Assembly (NCBI RefSeq): GCF_001468465.1
Contig: NZ_LNSA01000026.1
Coordinates: forward strand, 1-61,536
DNA from: Sphingopyxis sp. H115
GTDB taxonomy: Bacteria; Pseudomonadota; Alphaproteobacteria; Sphingomonadales; Sphingomonadaceae
DNA length: 61,536 nt
Direction of reading: 5' to 3'
In this document: positions 44,900-55,117 of the stretch, one piece after another
Numbering within the stretch: position 1 is the first letter of the stretch
Layout of the letters: each line of letters opens with the position of its first letter
The notes under the pieces: model-generated
Told to the model about the DNA's origin: nothing
The model's input: the letters and a program-made list of their open reading frames with translations, nothing else
Databases searched by the model: none
Position numbers and translations under genes: made by a program

Positions 44900-46663
44900 T
44901 TAGCGCCCGCGCCGGCGAAAGGCAATGGCCAGCGCGAGCAGCAGCAGGCCGAATGCGACCGGCAGCATGTTGCCAAAGCGCGCAAAGGGCGTCGGTGCAT
45001 GGGCGCGCGGGACCGTCGTATCGATGCGCCCGGCGGCATGCATCGGCAGCGATTCGAGTATGCGGCCGTTGGCGTCGATCACCGCGCTGATCCCCGTCGG
45101 TGTGGCGCGGACGACCGGCAAACCCTCTTCGATCGCGCGAAGGCGGGCCTGCGCCAGATGCTGCGGCGGGCCCCATGCGCCGAACCAGGCGTCGTTCGAC
45201 GGATTGAAGATGAAATCGGGTCGGTGCGCGCGGTCGACGACCTGGCCCGAAAAGATGATCTCGTAGCAGATCTGCAGCCCGATTTTTATCGCTGGGCGCA
45301 ATGTTTCGATGGAAGGAGGAGGCATGACGGAGGGAGGCGCGTGCCTTAGCCGGTGCCGAACTGTTTCGGGATAATAGCTGCGTGTTACGGCTGGCAACGA
45401 CAGCGTGCGCGGCCCCGGTCCCGGCCAGAAATCGATATCGCCGGGGGCAAGCCGCGACAGGCCGATCGCCGACAGGATCGGCCGCATCGGCAGATATTCG
45501 CCATAGGGGACGAGGTGCGACTTGTCGTAACGCGGGCCGAGCGTGCCGTCGGCATGGATGGTCATCACCGCATTGCGCGCGCCGACGACCTCGCCCGTAC
45601 GGTCGAGTTCGAGCTTGAGCGCGCCGAGCAGCATGACATCACCGGAATTCATCAGGCTCGTGATCCGGCCGCGCGCCTCGGCGGGCGAGCGGTCGTAATA
45701 GACGGACGGATATCCGGTCTCGAGATAGTCGGGCACCGCCGCTTCGGGCCACAGGATCAGGCGCGGCGTGTCGTCTTGCGGTGCGGTCAGCCGCGCGAGT
45801 TTGGCGAAATTGGCATCGGCCTTGCTGCCCTCCCACTTGTCCTGCTGCCCGACATTGGGCTGGACGACGGTGATGGGGACGGATTTGCGCGCCGCTTGTG
45901 CCGCATCGTCACCGGGTGAGCCGGTCAGAATGCCGACCTGGGCCATATAGAAAAAGGGGACGGAAAGAATAAAAATGGCCGCGAGCCCCCCGCCAAGAAT
46001 GACGGTCGGAAAGGTGCCTTCCCGCAAGGATGAGCCCAGCGCCTGCCACCATGCCGGCACCCATCTTATAGCTTGCACCAGAATGAAGCTCGCGATCAAC
46101 ATGACGACCGCCGACATTCCATAAGAACCGACAAACCGGGCGGGCGACAGGAGAATCATATTCGGCGTCAAAATGGCGCTCAAGGGATTCCAGGCGAAAC
46201 CGGTGAACACCCAGCTGCGCAGCCATTCGGTGAGCGTCCACAGCGCAGCGAAGGCAAGAATGGAGGAGAGCGAGATGGCGGTGCCGGTGCCGCCGCGGAA
46301 CCGCGCGACCATCCAAGTCCCCCACGCCGCGAGCGCTGGATAGACCGCAAGATAGAGCGCCAGCAGCAGCACCGCGATCCACCCGAGCCACGCTGGCATC
46401 GCCGCCTGATAGGTGAAGGCGGTGGCGATCCAGTTCAGACCGATGGTGAAATGCCCGACCCCAAAGGCCCAGCCAACGCTGAAGGCGTGTCGCCCCTTGG
46501 CACTGCGCGTGACAAGCGTCATCCAGCCCGCCAGCGCGAGCAGGGTCAACGGCCACAAGCCCAGCGGCGCGAAACCCGTCGCCGAAACGGCACCTAGCAG
46601 CAGGGCGAAAAGCTTGGGCCTGCGGTCGGCGAAAGCAGCGATGCGGAGAAGGGGCGCGGTCAC
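44900..46663 (-). CDS. lnt: Apolipoprotein N-acyltransferase
   Basis: A 587-residue inner-membrane enzyme adding the third acyl chain to lipoproteins. Eight-helix membrane part with GLNWIATAFTYQ and EWLRSWVFTGFAWNPL; the nitrilase-like domain carries the triad Glu307 (LILWPEAAVP), Lys381 (YDKSHLVPYGEYLP) and Cys466 (LQICYEIIF). Residues about 426-458 (SYYPETVRHRLRHAPPSVMP) are extra relative to the usual spacing between the GDxx loop and Cys, making it longer than the common 500-540 residues. metK is 66 bases downstream. Confidence 0.96.
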   Translation of the reverse strand: MTAPLLRIAAFADRRPKLFALLLGAVSATGFAPLGLWPLTLLALAGWMTLVTRSAKGRHAFSVGWAFGVGHFTIGLNWIATAFTYQAAMPAWLGWIAVLLLALYLAVYPALAAWGTWMVARFRGGTGTAISLSSILAFAALWTLTEWLRSWVFTGFAWNPLSAILTPNMILLSPARFVGSYGMSAVVMLIASFILVQAIRWVPAWWQALGSSLREGTFPTVILGGGLAAIFILSVPFFYMAQVGILTGSPGDDAAQAARKSVPITVVQPNVGQQDKWEGSKADANFAKLARLTAPQDDTPRLILWPEAAVPDYLETGYPSVYYDRSPAEARGRITSLMNSGDVMLLGALKLELDRTGEVVGARNAVMTIHADGTLGPRYDKSHLVPYGEYLPMRPILSAIGLSRLAPGDIDFWPGPGPRTLSLPAVTRSYYPETVRHRLRHAPPSVMPPPSIETLRPAIKIGLQICYEIIFSGQVVDRAHRPDFIFNPSNDAWFGAWGPPQHLAQARLRAIEEGLPVVRATPTGISAVIDANGRILESLPMHAAGRIDTTVPRAHAPTPFARFGNMLPVAFGLLLLALAIAFRRRGR

Positions 46664-46845
46664 GTGCGCTGCCTTAGCTCGCCCCGCGCGCGCTCACAAT
46701 GGCGCTTGGCTCCCGGCGGCTTTCATCCGATTGCAGCCCACCGATGCGCAAGGACGAAGGCGAACGCCGCCTTCGCAACCAGTGCCGGCGGAGCGGGGAT
46801 TGGCGTCCAAGGACAGCTAGCGACCGATTGCCGACATTCTCTTCG

Positions 46846-46919
46846 TCGTCATCCCGGACTTCATCCGGGATGACGAAGCTGGGAGGTGCACCGTCCGCTT
46901 TCCACCCCAATGCCGCCGT
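46846..46919. repeat. Family A half-unit joined to family E repeat, copy 2
   Basis: A palindrome gtcatcccggacttcatccgggatgac (given in parts: GTCATCCCGG / CCGGGATGAC) is followed directly by the reverse complement of the 54-base repeat at 40850-40903. It sits 4 bases before the stop of the next minus-strand gene. Confidence 0.8.
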
Positions 46920-46922
46920 TGT

Positions 46923-47474
46923 TCAATTCGCGGGCTTGGTCTCGTCGATCTTGTCGACCCATTCAGGATAGAAGCTCGGCTCGCGCGCCGACCAGCCAGG
47001 GGCGGTGGCGGCGGCTTCGCTGATCGACTGGAGCAAGACCTTGCGCTTGTCGGGATGCAGGTGCGGCAGCGAGGCCGCGGCGCAAAAGGCGCCGGGCAGC
47101 CACGGCCGCGCATGCGCGCCAAGCAGCCGTTCGTAAAGGAAGCGATAGGAGGCAAAACCGGGCAGGCGATCCTGTCCCAGGTCGAAAGCCGACACCGCGA
47201 TGAGCGGGGCCATGAAACCTTCGAGCGCGTCGAGCCCGCTGTCGTCGGGGATATGATCGCGAATCTCTTCGAGCCGCTGGTAAACGCGCGCCTGAACGCG
47301 GATCGCGGTTTCCTCAACCATGTCGCGCGACCAGCGCGCGATCGCGTCGTCGCGTTCGAGCCCGATGTCGAGCGAACGGCGGATGTAGCGCTGGGTGGCT
47401 GCGGGAAAGCCCGCAAACTCCTTGATTTCGGAAAGGGACAGGTCGCCTGCGGCCGGTCCTGAACGCGTCGCCAT
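46923..47474 (-). CDS. Conserved protein of unknown function, 183 residues
   Basis: Not recognised. A soluble, helical protein: residues 12-60 (LSLSEIKEFAGFPAATQRYI, RSLDIGLERDDAIARWSRDM) look like an acidic helix-rich domain, then GFASYRFLYERLLG and a Pro/Trp-containing C-terminus. ATG at 47474 has GGGAG at 7 bases; in-frame ATGs at 47480 and 47567 lack good sites. A hairpin CCGGGG...CCCCCCGG lies in the leader. Confidence 0.65.
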   Translation of the reverse strand: MATRSGPAAGDLSLSEIKEFAGFPAATQRYIRRSLDIGLERDDAIARWSRDMVEETAIRVQARVYQRLEEIRDHIPDDSGLDALEGFMAPLIAVSAFDLGQDRLPGFASYRFLYERLLGAHARPWLPGAFCAAASLPHLHPDKRKVLLQSISEAAATAPGWSAREPSFYPEWVDKIDETKPAN

Positions 47475-47666
47475 GGTCATGCTCCCGCACGGCGCCCGGG
47501 GAGCCATCCCCCCGGAGGCCTGCATCTGACAGTCTGCCACCAAATTGGTTAGTGACAGGTTAACCATGATGTCGGGACGCGTTCAGCTAATCACGGGGCG
47601 TTGCGCGATGCCGCGACGGGGCCTAATCAGCGTGTCTTGAAACCATAAGACACACGCAGGTCCATC

Positions 47667-48803
47667 ATGTCCAACGCACCGCAACCGGTCATTTCGGCAA
47701 CCGGCCTTTTCACCCCCGCCGAAGCGATCTCCAACGAAGAACTTGTCGCCAGTTTTAACGCCTATGTTGCACTGCACAATAGGGAAAATGCGGCCGCGAT
47801 CGCGGCGGGCGAAGCGCCCGAACTGACGGAATCGAGTGTCGAATTCATCGAGAAGGCGAGCGGGATCGGGTCACGTTTCGTCGTCGACAAGGCGGGCATT
47901 CTCGATCCGCATCACATGGCGCCGCGCATTGCCGAGCGCAGTAACGACGAAATCTCGATCCTCGCCGAAATCGGCGTTGCGGCGGCGAAAGACGCGCTGG
48001 CACGCGCCGGGCGCGACGCAGAGGACGTCGATGCGGTGCTGTGCGCCGCGTCGAACATGCAGCGCCCCTATCCGGCGATGGCGGTCGAAATCCAGGACGC
48101 GCTCGGCATCGACGGCTTCGGCTTCGACATGAATGTCGCCTGCTCGTCGGCGACCTTCGGCATCCAGACCGCCGCCGACTATATCCGCGCGGGGCATGCA
48201 AAGAGCGTACTCGTCGTAAACCCCGAGATCTGTTCGGGGCATTTGAACTGGCGCGACCGCGACAGTCATTTCATCTTCGGCGACGTCGCGACCGCAATCC
48301 TTGTCGAGGCCAAGGACATCGCGCCCAAGGGCCATTGGGATATCCTCGGCACCAAGCTGAAAACGCAGTTCAGCAACAACATCCGCAACAATTTCGGTTT
48401 CCTCAACCGCGGCCACGGCGGCATCGACCAGTCGGGACCGAAGAGCGACAAGCTGTTCGTTCAGGAAGGCCGCAAGGTATTCAAGGAAGTCGTGCCGTGG
48501 GTCGCGAACCTGATCGTCGAGCAGATGGACGTGCTGAAGCTCCAAGGCAGCGATATGCGCCGCCTGTGGCTGCATCAGGCGAACACCAACATGAACCGGC
48601 TGATCGCGCAGCGCGTGCTCGGCCACGAGGCCAGCGACGACGAAAGTCCAACGGTGCTCGACACCTATGGCAATACGTCGAGCGCGGGATCGATCATCGC
48701 CTTTCACCTGAACCATGAGGATATGGCGGCAGGCGATACCGGGCTGATCTGTTCGTTCGGTGCGGGTTATAGCGCGGGGACGGTGTTCGTTCGCAAGACT
48801 TGA
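47667..48803 (+). CDS. 3-oxoacyl-ACP synthase III-like protein (FabH paralogue)
   Basis: A 378-residue condensing enzyme of the KAS III type. The catalytic triad is complete: Cys159 (MNVACSSATFGI), His303 (LWLHQANTNM) and Asn336 (DTYGNTSSAG). It is longer than FabH (about 320) by an insertion at about 36-60 (LHNRENAAAIAAGEAPELTE), as in the beta-ketoacyl synthase III subgroup common in Burkholderia and Sphingomonads. It may start a specialised acyl chain rather than bulk fatty acid synthesis. No acyl carrier protein gene is adjacent. Confidence 0.88.
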   Translation: MSNAPQPVISATGLFTPAEAISNEELVASFNAYVALHNRENAAAIAAGEAPELTESSVEFIEKASGIGSRFVVDKAGILDPHHMAPRIAERSNDEISILAEIGVAAAKDALARAGRDAEDVDAVLCAASNMQRPYPAMAVEIQDALGIDGFGFDMNVACSSATFGIQTAADYIRAGHAKSVLVVNPEICSGHLNWRDRDSHFIFGDVATAILVEAKDIAPKGHWDILGTKLKTQFSNNIRNNFGFLNRGHGGIDQSGPKSDKLFVQEGRKVFKEVVPWVANLIVEQMDVLKLQGSDMRRLWLHQANTNMNRLIAQRVLGHEASDDESPTVLDTYGNTSSAGSIIAFHLNHEDMAAGDTGLICSFGAGYSAGTVFVRKT

Positions 48804-48826
48804 TGTTCGAGGCCGGTGCCGCCTCC

Positions 48827-48843
48827 TTTCAGCAAAGCTGAAA
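48827..48843. terminator. Weak hairpin between convergent genes
   Basis: Perfect stem TTTCAGC-AAA-GCTGAAA between the KAS III-like gene and chaA stops. It could serve both directions but has no long T-run. Confidence 0.4.
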
Positions 48844-48848
48844 CCGAA

Positions 48849-49937
48849 TTATGGCACGAAGGTCGTGAAAAGGTATATCGCGAACAACATCAGGTGAATC
48901 ACCCCCTGCAGCACCGTGGTGCGGCCGTTCGCCAGCGTCTGCACCGACACGATCAGCGACAGGAACAGCAGCACGGTCGACTTGGCATCGAGCCCGAGAC
49001 CGATCGGCATGTTGGCGGCGATCGAGAGGATCGCGACCGCCGGAATCGTGAGCCCGATGGTCGCGAGCGCCGAGCCCAGGGCGAGGTTGAGGCTGGTCTG
49101 GAGGCGGTCGGCCTTCGCTGCGCGCACCGCCGCGAGTCCTTCCGGCGCGAGGATCAGCGCCGCGATCAGCACGCCGAGCACCGCTGGCGGCGCGCCCCAG
49201 TCGGCAAGCAGCGCGCCCATCACCGGCGAAAGATTTTTGGCGAGCAGCACGACCGCGACGAGGCTGGCGAGGAGCAGCGCGCCCGAAATGGCAGTGCGCT
49301 GCACGCTCGGCGGCGGGGCGTGCGCGTCGGGCACCCCATCACCGTCGGCATCGCCGTCGGGAAGGAAATAATCGCGGTGGCGCACTGTCTGGACGAGCGC
49401 GAAGGTCGCGTAGAGGATCAGCGACACCACGGCGACGAAACCGAGCTGGGTTGCCGAATAGAAGGGGCCCGGCACGCTCGAGGTAAAATTGGGCAGCACC
49501 AGCGTGACGACCGTCAGCACGGTCAGCGTCGCAAGCGCGGCGCCCATGCCGGTGCGCTGGAAACGCTGTTCGTGATGGCGGATCGCCCCGCTCAAAAGGC
49601 AGAGCCCCATCAAGAGATTGAGGATCACCATGACCGCCGCGAACACCGTATCGCGCGCGAGCGTCTGGGCCTTTTCGGGTTCGGCCTGCATCAGCGTAAG
49701 GATCAGCCCGACCTCGATCACCGTCACCGCGAGCGCGAGGATCAGCGTGCCGAAGGGTTCGCCGACGCGGTGCGCGATCACCTCGGCATGATGGACCGCG
49801 GCGACGACCGCACCGCAGAGGATGAAGGCAACGAACCAGGGGTTTAGCGGCATCGCAAGGCTCGCCATTGCCGCAACAAAGCCGAGGATCGGGAAGATGT
49901 CGTTGGTGCGATCGGCGAGGCGGAGCTTTGCGGTCAT
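48849..49937 (-). CDS. Calcium/proton (Na+/K+) antiporter of the ChaA/CaCA family
   Basis: A 362-residue membrane exchanger with about eleven helices. The repeats of the CaCA family are visible as AVHHAEVIAHRVGEPFGTLIL and IAALILAPEGLAAVRAAKADR, each with the acidic cation site (GEPFGT and PEGLAA). A hydrophilic loop in the middle holds DGDADGDGVPDAHAPPP, a Ca-binding-like acidic stretch. Substrates by family are Ca2+, Na+ or K+ against protons. Confidence 0.9.
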   Translation of the reverse strand: MTAKLRLADRTNDIFPILGFVAAMASLAMPLNPWFVAFILCGAVVAAVHHAEVIAHRVGEPFGTLILALAVTVIEVGLILTLMQAEPEKAQTLARDTVFAAVMVILNLLMGLCLLSGAIRHHEQRFQRTGMGAALATLTVLTVVTLVLPNFTSSVPGPFYSATQLGFVAVVSLILYATFALVQTVRHRDYFLPDGDADGDGVPDAHAPPPSVQRTAISGALLLASLVAVVLLAKNLSPVMGALLADWGAPPAVLGVLIAALILAPEGLAAVRAAKADRLQTSLNLALGSALATIGLTIPAVAILSIAANMPIGLGLDAKSTVLLFLSLIVSVQTLANGRTTVLQGVIHLMLFAIYLFTTFVP

Positions 49938-49988
49938 CGGGCTTCTATTGCAGCCGCTTTCGCGCCTGAATACCCCTTGGGACACAAT

Positions 49989-50753
49989 TTAATGCGCGCG
50001 AACGGGCAATCCCGCGGCCGCCAGCCGCGCGTGCGCGTCGGCGATCGTCGCTTCGCCAAAGTGGAAGATGCTCGCAGCGAGGACAGCGCTGGCGCCGCCT
50101 TCGACCACGCCGGCGACCAGATGGTCGAGATGGCCGACGCCGCCCGATGCGATCACGGGCACGCTGACCGCGTCGGCGATGGCGCGGGTAAGCGCGAGGT
50201 CGTAGCCGTCCTTGGTGCCGTCGCGGTCCATGCTGGTGACGAGCAATTCGCCCGCGCCAAGAGTGGCGAGGCTCACGGCGTGGTCGAGCGCGTCGATGCC
50301 CGTGGGGTTGCGACCGCCATGAGTAAAGATTTCCCACCGGCCGTCCCCGACCCGCCGCGCGTCGATGCTGCCGACCGCGCATTGGCTGCCGAAGCGGTCG
50401 GCGATGTCGGCGACGAGTTCGGGGCGCGCGACGGCGGCGCTGTTGACCGCGACCTTGTCGGCGCCCGCGAGCAATAGCGCGCGCGCATCGTCGGCGCTGC
50501 GCACCCCGCCGCCGACGGTGAGCGGCATGAAGCACACCTCGGCGGTGCGCGCGACCATGTCGAGCAGGGTGCCGCGACCCTGGTGGCTCGCGCTGATGTC
50601 GAGGAAGCAAAGTTCGTCGGCGCCCGCGGCGTCATAGGCGCGTGCGGCCTCGACCGGATCGCCCGCGTCGCGCAGGTCGACGAAATTGACGCCTTTCACG
50701 ACGCGCCCGTCGGCGACATCGAGGCAGGGGATGACGCGGACGCGGACGGTCAC
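49989..50753 (-). CDS. hisF: Imidazole glycerol phosphate synthase cyclase subunit
   Basis: A 254-residue (beta-alpha)8 enzyme that forms IGP and AICAR using ammonia from His[22 protein letters not shown] with catalytic Asp12, [11 protein letters not shown] and [15 protein letters not shown] with the second catalytic Asp are present. It starts with GTG at 50753. It is the last his gene, but a palindromic repeat of about 78 bases separates it from hisA. Confidence 0.97.
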   Translation of the reverse strand: MTVRVRVIPCLDVADGRVVKGVNFVDLRDAGDPVEAARAYDAAGADELCFLDISASHQGRGTLLDMVARTAEVCFMPLTVGGGVRSADDARALLLAGADKVAVNSAAVARPELVADIADRFGSQCAVGSIDARRVGDGRWEIFTHGGRNPTGIDALDHAVSLATLGAGELLVTSMDRDGTKDGYDLALTRAIADAVSVPVIASGGVGHLDHLVAGVVEGGASAVLAASIFHFGEATIADAHARLAAAGLPVRAH

Positions 50754-50772
50754 AATACCAACCTTTCAACCC

Positions 50773-50850
50773 CGTTCGTGTCGAGCGAAGTCGAGACACA
50801 TTGAACGGTAGCGACCAACCAAGACGTGTCTCGACTAAGCTCGACACTAG
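50773..50850. repeat. Dispersed palindromic repeat, family B, copy 2, inside the his operon
   Basis: cgttcgtgtcgagcgaagtc at the start and gtgtctcgactaagctcgac at the end are inverted copies, about 35 bases apart, matching 22435-22511. It fills the hisA-hisF gap of 115 bases. Confidence 0.87.
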
Positions 50851-50868
50851 TGAAGAAGGAGGCGTTTC

Positions 50869-51603
50869 TCACGCCCGCCCCGCCGCGATCGCTTCGGCGA
50901 GGTCGAGGCGGCCGTCGTATAGCGCCCGGCCGGTGATGACGCCTTCGATCCCGTTTGCGACATGCGGGCGCAGCGCGTGGATATCGCCGATATCGGCGAC
51001 GCCGCCGCTCGCGATCACCGGGATGGCGACCGCCTGCGCAAGCGCAACCGTCGCCTCGACATTGCAGCCCTTGAGCAGGCCGTCGCGGCCGACGTCGGTG
51101 AAGAGCAGCGCCGCAACCCCGGCATCCTCGAAGCGGCGCGCGAGGTCCTCGACGCGCACGTCGGAGACGTCCGCCCAGCCCTCGGTCGCGACCATGCCGT
51201 CACGCGCGTCGACCCCGACGACGATCCGGCCGGGCAGGTCGCGCGCGGCGGACTTCACGAATTCGGGGTCCTTGAGCGCCGCGGTGCCGATGATCACGCG
51301 CTCCACGCCAAGCGCCAGCCAGCGGTCGACGCCGGCACGATCACGGATGCCGCCGCCGACCTGCACCTTGCCGGGGAAGGCCGCGACGATCGACTCGACC
51401 GCGGCGCCGTTGACGCTGGCACCCGCGAAGGCGCCGTCGAGATCGACGACGTGGAGGTGGTCCGATCCGGCTTCGGCGAAGAGGCGCGCCTGCGCCGCCG
51501 GGTCGTCGCCGTAGACGGTGGCGCGCGCCATGTCGCCCTCGGCAAGCCGCACCACCTGCCCGCCCTTGAGGTCGATTGCAGGGAAGATGGTCAGGGCCGC
51601 CAC
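50869..51603 (-). CDS. hisA: 1-(5-phosphoribosyl)-5-[(5-phosphoribosylamino)methylideneamino]imidazole-4-carboxamide isomerase
   Basis: A 244-residue (beta-alpha)8 isomerase of histidine synthesis. [19 protein letters not shown] has catalytic Asp11; [12 protein letters not shown] and [16 protein letters not shown] hold the second site. Start GTG at 51603 overlaps the hisH end by 13 bases, indicating coupling. Confidence 0.97.
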   Translation of the reverse strand: MAALTIFPAIDLKGGQVVRLAEGDMARATVYGDDPAAQARLFAEAGSDHLHVVDLDGAFAGASVNGAAVESIVAAFPGKVQVGGGIRDRAGVDRWLALGVERVIIGTAALKDPEFVKSAARDLPGRIVVGVDARDGMVATEGWADVSDVRVEDLARRFEDAGVAALLFTDVGRDGLLKGCNVEATVALAQAVAIPVIASGGVADIGDIHALRPHVANGIEGVITGRALYDGRLDLAEAIAAGRA

Positions 51604-52199
51604 TGGAGAAACCTTTCAAGCGTTGCGAGGCCGTAGGCCTGGCTCTTTTCGGGGTGGAACTGGACACCAACGATATTGTCCTTCGCCACCGCCGCGGTGA
51701 AGGTCGAACCATGGCTGCTGGTCGCGGCGACATGCGCGGCATCGGCGAAATGATAGCCGTGGAGATAATAGGCCTCACCCGCAGCGATCACCGGATGCGC
51801 GAAGGTTGGCACCACGTCGTTCCAGCCCATGTGCGGGATGCGGAGGCCCGGCGCGGGATCGAACGCGCGCACCGTACCGCCGATCCAGCCGAGCCCTTTG
51901 TGCCTACCGTGCTCCTCGCCCGCGCCGGCGAGCAATTGCATGCCGACGCAGATGCCGAGGAAGGGCGCCCCTTCGCCACGCACGCGCTGGTCCATCGCCT
52001 CGATCAGACCCGCGATCGCCGACAGTCCGCTCATGCAGGCCGCAAAGGCGCCAACGCCGGGCAGCACGATGCGGTCGGCTTTCGCGATGGCGTCGGGATC
52101 GGCAGTGACTGCAACATTCGCGGCGCCCGCCGCAACGAGCGCGTTATGCACCGAGCGAAGATTGCCCGCGCCATAGTCGATCAGGGCAATAGCACTCAT
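51591..52199 (-). CDS. hisH: Imidazole glycerol phosphate synthase glutamine amidotransferase subunit
   Basis: A 202-residue class I glutaminase producing ammonia for HisF. The triad is Cys84 ([11 protein letters not shown]), His182 and Glu184 (VQFHPEKSQ). ATG at 52199 is 9 bases after the hisB stop. Confidence 0.97.
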   Translation of the reverse strand: MSAIALIDYGAGNLRSVHNALVAAGAANVAVTADPDAIAKADRIVLPGVGAFAACMSGLSAIAGLIEAMDQRVRGEGAPFLGICVGMQLLAGAGEEHGRHKGLGWIGGTVRAFDPAPGLRIPHMGWNDVVPTFAHPVIAAGEAYYLHGYHFADAAHVAATSSHGSTFTAAVAKDNIVGVQFHPEKSQAYGLATLERFLQWRP

Positions 52200-52208
52200 A
52201 GGCTGGTC

Positions 52209-52796
52209 CTAGAGGACCCCCTTGGTCGAGGGGATAGCGTCACCCTTGCGCAGGTCGATCTCGACCGCCTGACGCAAGGCACGCGCCAGCGCCTTGTACA
52301 TGCTTTCGGCAATGTGATGGTTGTTCTCGCCATACAGCATTTCGATGTGCAGCGTGATCCCCGCGGTTTGCGCGAAGCTGTGGAACCAGTGCGGAAACAT
52401 CTCGGTGTCCATCTCGCCGAGGCGCGGCTGCGAGAAGCTGGACTTATAGACGCAGTGCGGACGTCCCGAAATGTCGAGCACGCAGCGCGTCAATGTCTCG
52501 TCCATCGGCGCATGCGCCTCGCCGTAACGCGCGATGCCGCGCTTGTCGCCGAGCGCCTTGGCAACCGCTTCGCCGAGCGCGAGCGCCGAATCCTCTACCG
52601 TGTGATGCTGATCGATATGAAGGTCGCCCTTCACCTGCATCGAAATGTCGATCAACGAGTGGCGCGACAATTGTTCGACCATATGGTCGAGGAAACCAAT
52701 GCCGGTGGACACCGAATAATCGCCCGTCCCGTCGAGATTGACGGTGATCGCGATGTCCGTTTCCTTGGTCGTGCGCTGGACGGTGGCGGTTCGCAT
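52209..52796 (-). CDS. hisB: Imidazoleglycerol-phosphate dehydratase
   Basis: A 195-residue Mn enzyme of histidine synthesis. [34 protein letters not shown] and [19 protein letters not shown] are the metal-binding His motifs. It is the monofunctional form without the phosphatase domain. ATG at 52796 gives normal length; upstream in-frame ATGs at 52808 and 52883 are less likely. First gene of the his group, divergent from sspB. Confidence 0.97.
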   Translation of the reverse strand: MRTATVQRTTKETDIAITVNLDGTGDYSVSTGIGFLDHMVEQLSRHSLIDISMQVKGDLHIDQHHTVEDSALALGEAVAKALGDKRGIARYGEAHAPMDETLTRCVLDISGRPHCVYKSSFSQPRLGEMDTEMFPHWFHSFAQTAGITLHIEMLYGENNHHIAESMYKALARALRQAVEIDLRKGDAIPSTKGVL

Positions 52797-52894
52797 GAAA
52801 TGCCCCATAGCAGCGACTTTTCGCGTTGCAAGGCCGCTCTCCCCCGCTTGACCCCCCTTGACCCGCACGCGGCGCGCGTTCATCCCGTCGCCCC

Positions 52895-53377
52895 ATGAGT
52901 GACGATGTACGCGACAGCCTGATTCCCTACGACGAAATCGTGCAGGACGCGCTGCGCGCCGTGGTCGGCCGCGTGCTGAGCCAGATCGAAGGCTATGACA
53001 GCCTGCCCGGCGAGCATCATTTCTATATCACCTTCAAGACGCAGGCAGCCGGGGTCGATATTCCCGCGCACCTGATCGCCAAATTTCCCGACGAAATGAC
53101 GATCGTACTGCAAAACCGCTTTTGGGATCTGAAGGTCGAGGAGGATCATTTCAGCGTCGGCCTGTCGTTCAACCAGACGCCGTCGATCCTGACGATCCCC
53201 TATGCCTCGATCACCGCCTTCGTCGATCCATCGGTCGATTTCGGCCTGCAATTCCAGGTCAGCGACGACGAGACGGTGCAACCCGAACCGCATGACGAAG
53301 CCGACAACGACCGGCCCGAGGTTACGACCGAGGATGGCTCGAATGTCGTGACGGTGGACTTCGGCAAGAAGCGGTAG
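52895..53377 (+). CDS. sspB: ClpXP adaptor SspB (alphaproteobacterial type)
   Basis: A 160-residue adaptor delivering ssrA-tagged proteins to ClpXP. The substrate-binding domain ([57 protein letters not shown]) is followed by an acidic linker and the ClpX-binding tail [11 protein letters not shown]. Transcribed divergently from the his genes; two coupled genes follow. Confidence 0.95.
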   Translation: MSDDVRDSLIPYDEIVQDALRAVVGRVLSQIEGYDSLPGEHHFYITFKTQAAGVDIPAHLIAKFPDEMTIVLQNRFWDLKVEEDHFSVGLSFNQTPSILTIPYASITAFVDPSVDFGLQFQVSDDETVQPEPHDEADNDRPEVTTEDGSNVVTVDFGKKR

Positions 53378-53381
53378 CGCG

Positions 53382-53693
53382 GTGGGTGCCAACTGGCCCC
53401 CCAGCCGTTTCTGGCAATTTTGGGCAATCGCGGGGATGGTCGTGCTGACCGGTGCCTTTTGGTGGGGCGTCGAGGGCTATGCCCTGTTCGAAGGCCAATA
53501 TGCGCGCGGACAGATCGCCGACGGGCTGCTTCGCTTCAGCCTGCTGGTGCTGACACCGGCGCTGGTCCTCGTCTGGCTTGCCGCCGCATGGCTGCGCCGC
53601 CGCATCGGCGAGGGCGGCTATTGGCAGTTGCTCGGCCTCGTCGCGATGATCTGGGCCGGGGCGATTTTGGTGACAAGGATGCTGGTAGCATGA
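53382..53693 (+). CDS. Small membrane protein between sspB and fumC
   Basis: A 103-residue protein with three membrane helices (about 10-30, 48-70 and 80-100); [17 protein letters not shown] is an external loop. Starts at GTG 53382, four bases after the sspB stop, and its stop overlaps fumC (ATGA). Not a named family I recognise. Confidence 0.7.
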   Translation: MGANWPPSRFWQFWAIAGMVVLTGAFWWGVEGYALFEGQYARGQIADGLLRFSLLVLTPALVLVWLAAAWLRRRIGEGGYWQLLGLVAMIWAGAILVTRMLVA

Positions 53694-55084
53694 GCACGCG
53701 AATTGAAAGCGATTCCCTTGGCGAGATCGAGGTGCCCGCCGATGCCTATTGGGGCGCTCAGACCGAGCGCAGCCGCCACAATTTCGCTTTTCCAGCGCAC
53801 GAACGCATGCCGATGCCGGTTGTCCACGCGCTTGCGCGGATCAAGGGCGCGGCGGCGCGCGTGAACCGCAACCATGGGCTCGATGCGGGCCTCGCCGACG
53901 CCATCGCAGAGGCCGCCCAAGCGGTGGTCGCGGGCACCTACGACGACCAATTCCCACTCGCGATCTGGCAAACGGGCAGCGGCACCCAGTCGAACATGAA
54001 TGCGAACGAGGTGATCGCGGGGATCGCCAACGAAAAGCTGGCGGGCACGCGCGGCGGCAAGGCGCCCATCCACCCCAACGACCATGTCAACATGAGCCAG
54101 TCGTCGAACGACAGCTTTCCGACCGCGCTGCACGTCGCGGTCGCGGTCGAGACGACGGTGCGGCTGATCCCGTCGCTTATCGAACTGACCAACGCGATCG
54201 CTGCCAAAGCCGAAGCCTGGGGGGACATCGTCAAGATAGGCCGCACCCATTTGCAGGACGCGACCCCGCTGACGCTCGGTCATGAATTTTCGGGCTATGT
54301 CGCGCAATTGATCGCGTGCCGCGCGCGGATCGAGGGGGCACTGGCGCACAATATCTGCAAGCTCGCGCAGGGTGGCACCGCAGTCGGCACCGGCCTGAAT
54401 GCCCCCGCGGGCTTTGACACCGCCATGGCAGAGGAGCTGTCCAAATCCACCGGCATCGCCTTCGAACCCGCACGCAACAAGTTCGAGGCGCTGGCCTCGA
54501 ACGACGGGCTCGTCTTCTTCTCGGGCGCGCTCAATACGCTCGCCGTCGCGCTGACCAAGGTCGCGAACGATATCCGCTTGCTCGGATCAGGGCCGCGCGC
54601 GGGGCTTGGCGAGCTCGACCTGCCTGCGAACGAGCCGGGCAGCTCGATCATGCCGGGCAAGGTCAATCCGACGCAGTGCGAGATGCTGACGATGGTCGCC
54701 GCGCAGGTGATCGGCAACCATCAGGCGGTGACCGTCGGCGGTTTGCAGGGCCATCTCGAACTCAATGTGTTCAAGCCGCTGATCGGGTCGAATATATTGC
54801 GTTCGATCGAATTGCTGAGCATCGGCATGGCGGGCTTCACCGAGCATTGCGTCGTCGGAATCGAACCCAATCGTGCGCGCATCGACGAGCTGATGAACCG
54901 CTCGCTGATGCTCGTAACCGCGCTCGCGCCCGAAATCGGCTACGACAAAGCCGCGAAAATCGCGAAACATGCGCATGAAACGGGCAGCACGCTGAAGGAA
55001 GCGGCGCTCGACCTCGGCTATGTCGATGCCGCGACCTTCGACCGCGTCGTCGATCCGCGCGCCATGCTGGGATCGGAACCCTGA
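53690..55084 (+). CDS. fumC: Class II fumarate hydratase
   Basis: A 464-residue TCA-cycle enzyme converting fumarate to malate. Signature [11 protein letters not shown] and substrate-binding [24 protein letters not shown] and [11 protein letters not shown] are complete. ATG at 53690 overlaps the preceding stop. Soluble, iron-free form. Confidence 0.97.
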   Translation: MSTRIESDSLGEIEVPADAYWGAQTERSRHNFAFPAHERMPMPVVHALARIKGAAARVNRNHGLDAGLADAIAEAAQAVVAGTYDDQFPLAIWQTGSGTQSNMNANEVIAGIANEKLAGTRGGKAPIHPNDHVNMSQSSNDSFPTALHVAVAVETTVRLIPSLIELTNAIAAKAEAWGDIVKIGRTHLQDATPLTLGHEFSGYVAQLIACRARIEGALAHNICKLAQGGTAVGTGLNAPAGFDTAMAEELSKSTGIAFEPARNKFEALASNDGLVFFSGALNTLAVALTKVANDIRLLGSGPRAGLGELDLPANEPGSSIMPGKVNPTQCEMLTMVAAQVIGNHQAVTVGGLQGHLELNVFKPLIGSNILRSIELLSIGMAGFTEHCVVGIEPNRARIDELMNRSLMLVTALAPEIGYDKAAKIAKHAHETGSTLKEAALDLGYVDAATFDRVVDPRAMLGSEP

Positions 55085-55117
55085 GCCGTCCTTGGGAATT
55101 GAAGAGGGGAAGGAGAG

